Source: Liolophura sinensis
Taxonomy: Eukaryota; Mollusca; Polyplacophora; Chitonida; Chitonidae
Direction of reading: 5' to 3'
Length of the DNA stretch: 64,000 nt
NCBI RefSeq assembly: GCF_032854445.1
Contig: NC_088300.1
Coordinates: 57,326,984-57,390,983, forward strand
Positions 61,886 through 64,000 of this stretch are shown here, piece after piece. The notes under the pieces are model-generated. The model saw only the letters and a list, made by a program, of their open reading frames with translations, did not search any database and had not been told where the DNA came from. Position numbers and translations under genes: made by a program. Every line of letters starts with the position of its first letter. Within the stretch, counting starts at the first letter, position 1.

Positions 61886-62371
61886 TATAGGAAGGCGGAC
61901 GCATGCAGATTACATTCATATTGGGAGAAACAAAACAGAATAAATCAGATTATACTTAAACTGGTCTGTTAAATCAAAACGTTGACAATGACAACAAAAT
62001 CAAAAGTTTAATTTTTCTAAAATCTAGCTCTCATTGGTGATGTTGCCGCTTTCAGGAGGTTTGTCAGGTGCGTAGCAACGGGAGTTGGTTTTCTACTGGC
62101 TGTGTTTTACGGTCACTAAACTTAACAGTACGCGGTCTGAAAGAAAATAATTGCTTGTTTAAGCTCTAATCAAGTAAATAAATAAATATTGATGTTCAAT
62201 CATTTCTGACAGAAATTATAATGGAGTGCTGGGATTTATGCATTCAACCGTCAATGATTCTGAAGAGCTTTTCTGACGGGTGCCTTCTACTAAGTACAAA
62301 GCATCTGTTACTAACAATAGTGGCGGATATAAACTCTAGATGTGAAGATTAATTAAATTAATGACAAAATG

Positions 62372-62629
62372 AGGGGCTCAGTTGGTTAGCGCACTAGCGC
62401 AGCGTGATGGCCCAGTAGTCTCTCACCAATGCGGTCGCTGTGTGTTCAAGTTCAGCTCATGCTGGCTTCCTCTCCGGCCGTACGTGGGAAGGTTCTGTCA
62501 CCAACCTGCGGATGGTCGTGGGTTTCCCCCAGGCTCTGCCCGGTTTCCCCCCACCATACTGCTGGCGGCCTTCGTATAAGTGAAATATTCTTGAGTACGG
62601 CGTAAAACACCAATCAAATAAATAAATAA
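62372..62629 (+). mobile_element. tRNA-derived SINE, counterpart of 59602-59859
   Basis: Same site, head, body and tail; differs by a few bases. Confidence 0.92.
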
Positions 62630-63310
62630 ACGAAATTAGGGTCACAGCCAGGGGTATGGCGGAGCGGCGGAAAGCAGATGCTCTTAACACCTCCGCATCG
62701 ATAGGCACGCTGACGACCGTTTTGAAACTGAGAAATTAGAGGCCGTATATAAGTATCTATAGCCCGATTTATCGCGGAATAATATTTTCATTACAAGGCC
62801 ACTGATCTCTGTTTGGACGCGGATCGTTGATTTTTTTTACATCTGTTGAGAAATGATTAGTCGTGGTAAATGATGAAGCGTGTATCCCTGAGATGCCAGC
62901 GTACCGTCCTCAGCCACACGCTGTATTTATGGAGTAATATCGCGGGCCTGGAGGCGGCCATATATCACTGTGTCAGTCCCACACATCACAGAGTCACGTG
63001 TGAATGCAACTCTGTCATTATTTACCATCTATACTTGAACAGATATTTTTTTAACATTACCGCTCGCATCCCTCCCCCACCACACACACACCCATACTCA
63101 TTCTGTGCGCTACATATCTCATCAATACGCTTCGTCTGTACTGAAATGACTTGTTAGCGATGATATGAATCGAAGACTGATGCCTTGAATGATACAAGAA
63201 TGACACACTGATCTGGTCATGAACCAATATGTTTAATAGGCTTCGATGCCCTAGCGCATATAGAGGGGGAGAAGTCAGGAGATCTGAGATGAATCTCGGG
63301 TCGGGTCGTA

Positions 63311-63460
63311 CCAGTCATTAACAAATGCTACCTGTTGCTGCCTCACTTGGCGCTCAGAGGTTATAGCAAGAAAGGAGGACTGATTGGTTTGGTGTCAGTA
63401 TAATGTGACTGCGCGGGGTGTTATATCTGGTATGATACAACAGTGACGGCAGTCATTGAA
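63311..63460 (+). mobile_element. SINE-related insertion present only in D copy 4
   Basis: Flanked by direct repeats 'cagtcatt' (63312-63319 and 63450-63457) and absent at the matching point of copy 3 (about 60543). Its middle ('ggtgtcagtataatgtgac') resembles the body of the second SINE family ('gtatcagtataatggc'). Confidence 0.65.
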
Positions 63461-63639
63461 GACCAATTGTCTTCCACATGACATTCACGTAGGAATGTTC
63501 GTGGTTTATGGGTTTCCCCTGGCACTCCCATGCCAATCAGTGTCAACATTTCTCATATAGAGAAATAGAGATTGTTATACACACAACACTTACCTCATAT
63601 ATTCTTTAAGGTCGCACTTATACACAGCTATCCTCATTT

Positions 63640-64000
63640 GCCTATTTAACCAACATAAATCCATCAGACTACTGGAACTTTGAACTTTGATAGAGCCCAT
63701 GGCGACAATACATGTTACAATCTTACAAACTTGGATGAGGAAAAGTTGAATTGAAGTATTCTCTCGTTAGACTTCCACGCCGAAAGCCTATTGTTCTTGC
63801 TGGGAATACTGAAATGATTCTGTTCAGACGGTGTTTTTGTCGTTTTTTCTAGAAAACTGAAAATCGGCAAAACTGGACAATCACATGCTTTTGATCGGCT
63901 CAGTTAGCTATTCAAGATCTCCCAAAGAGACATCTCTGTCTTAATATGCCAGCATTACAATGTTACAAACATTATCATGTCGCAAGATGCGAACAAGAAG
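63640..64000 (-). repeat. Dispersed repeat family C, copy 4, inverted, cut by window end
   Basis: Reverse complement of about 63720-63775 matches 'acttttcatcatccaagttt' and 'gattgtaacgtgt' of copy 1. The following part is more diverged. Confidence 0.6.

Larger units (their letters stand above)
60828..63525 (-). repeat. Dispersed repeat family D, copy 4; near-identical to 58045-60627
   Basis: Same content and order as copy 3, including both SINEs, differing by scattered substitutions, short indels and one block of about 150 bp at 63311-63460. Confidence 0.9.

Noticed and set aside
58045-63525. Recent biological tandem duplication
   Set aside because: Copy ends coincide exactly with the gap edges, which a real duplication would not explain but contig overlap does.

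Overview
The window is non-coding-rich eukaryotic DNA, most likely from a mollusc. It has intron-split genes with GT/AG borders, tRNA-derived SINEs with AATAAA-type tails, and many minisatellites. It also holds the first coding exon of a conopressin (oxytocin/vasopressin-family) precursor carrying the nonapeptide CFIRNCPPG, a form typical of molluscs. No prokaryotic or viral gene was recognised.

Two genes can be supported. (1) A conopressin precursor on the minus strand. Its first coding exon is 11769-11635, with a clean 5' acceptor at 11799 and a perfect donor at 11634. A TATA box plus a non-coding exon with a strong donor at 22847-22771 could be its promoter and first exon, which would make an intron of about 11 kb. 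The neurophysin exons were not found left of 11635 and probably lie off the window. (2) A small gene on the plus strand (43028-44810) that no simple ORF scan shows: TATA box, 5' UTR exon, signal-peptide exon 43514-43583 and a cysteine-rich exon 44590-44717 ending shortly before AATAAA. It encodes a 65-residue secreted peptide with six cysteines in a knottin-like spacing and matches no family I can name. A third, weak candidate is a possible His/Gly-rich exon at 34733-34850.

Region by region: 1-6.9 kb is intergenic DNA with a palindromic MITE and SINE copies. 6.9-10.7 kb is two large minisatellites (37 and 40 bp units). 11.6-22.8 kb is the conopressin exon and its presumed first intron, loaded with arrays of about 62, 25, 39 and 44 bp units. 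22.8-30 kb is mostly unannotated DNA with two SINE families and an array of roughly 72 bp units that look tRNA-like. 30-36.5 kb is dominated by 48 bp, 27 bp and 22 bp arrays, whose unit lengths (48 and 27 are multiples of three) create long false ORFs on both strands. 43-44.8 kb is the cysteine-rich peptide gene. 45-64 kb is a mosaic of dispersed repeat families, called A, B, C and D here, with SINEs inserted in them.

The stretch 58045-63525 is probably an assembly artefact. The last 2.6 kb before a 200-N gap is almost identical to the first 2.7 kb after it, as expected for two overlapping contig ends (two haplotypes) that were not merged. Nearly all other ORFs are shadows of repeats or chance open frames.
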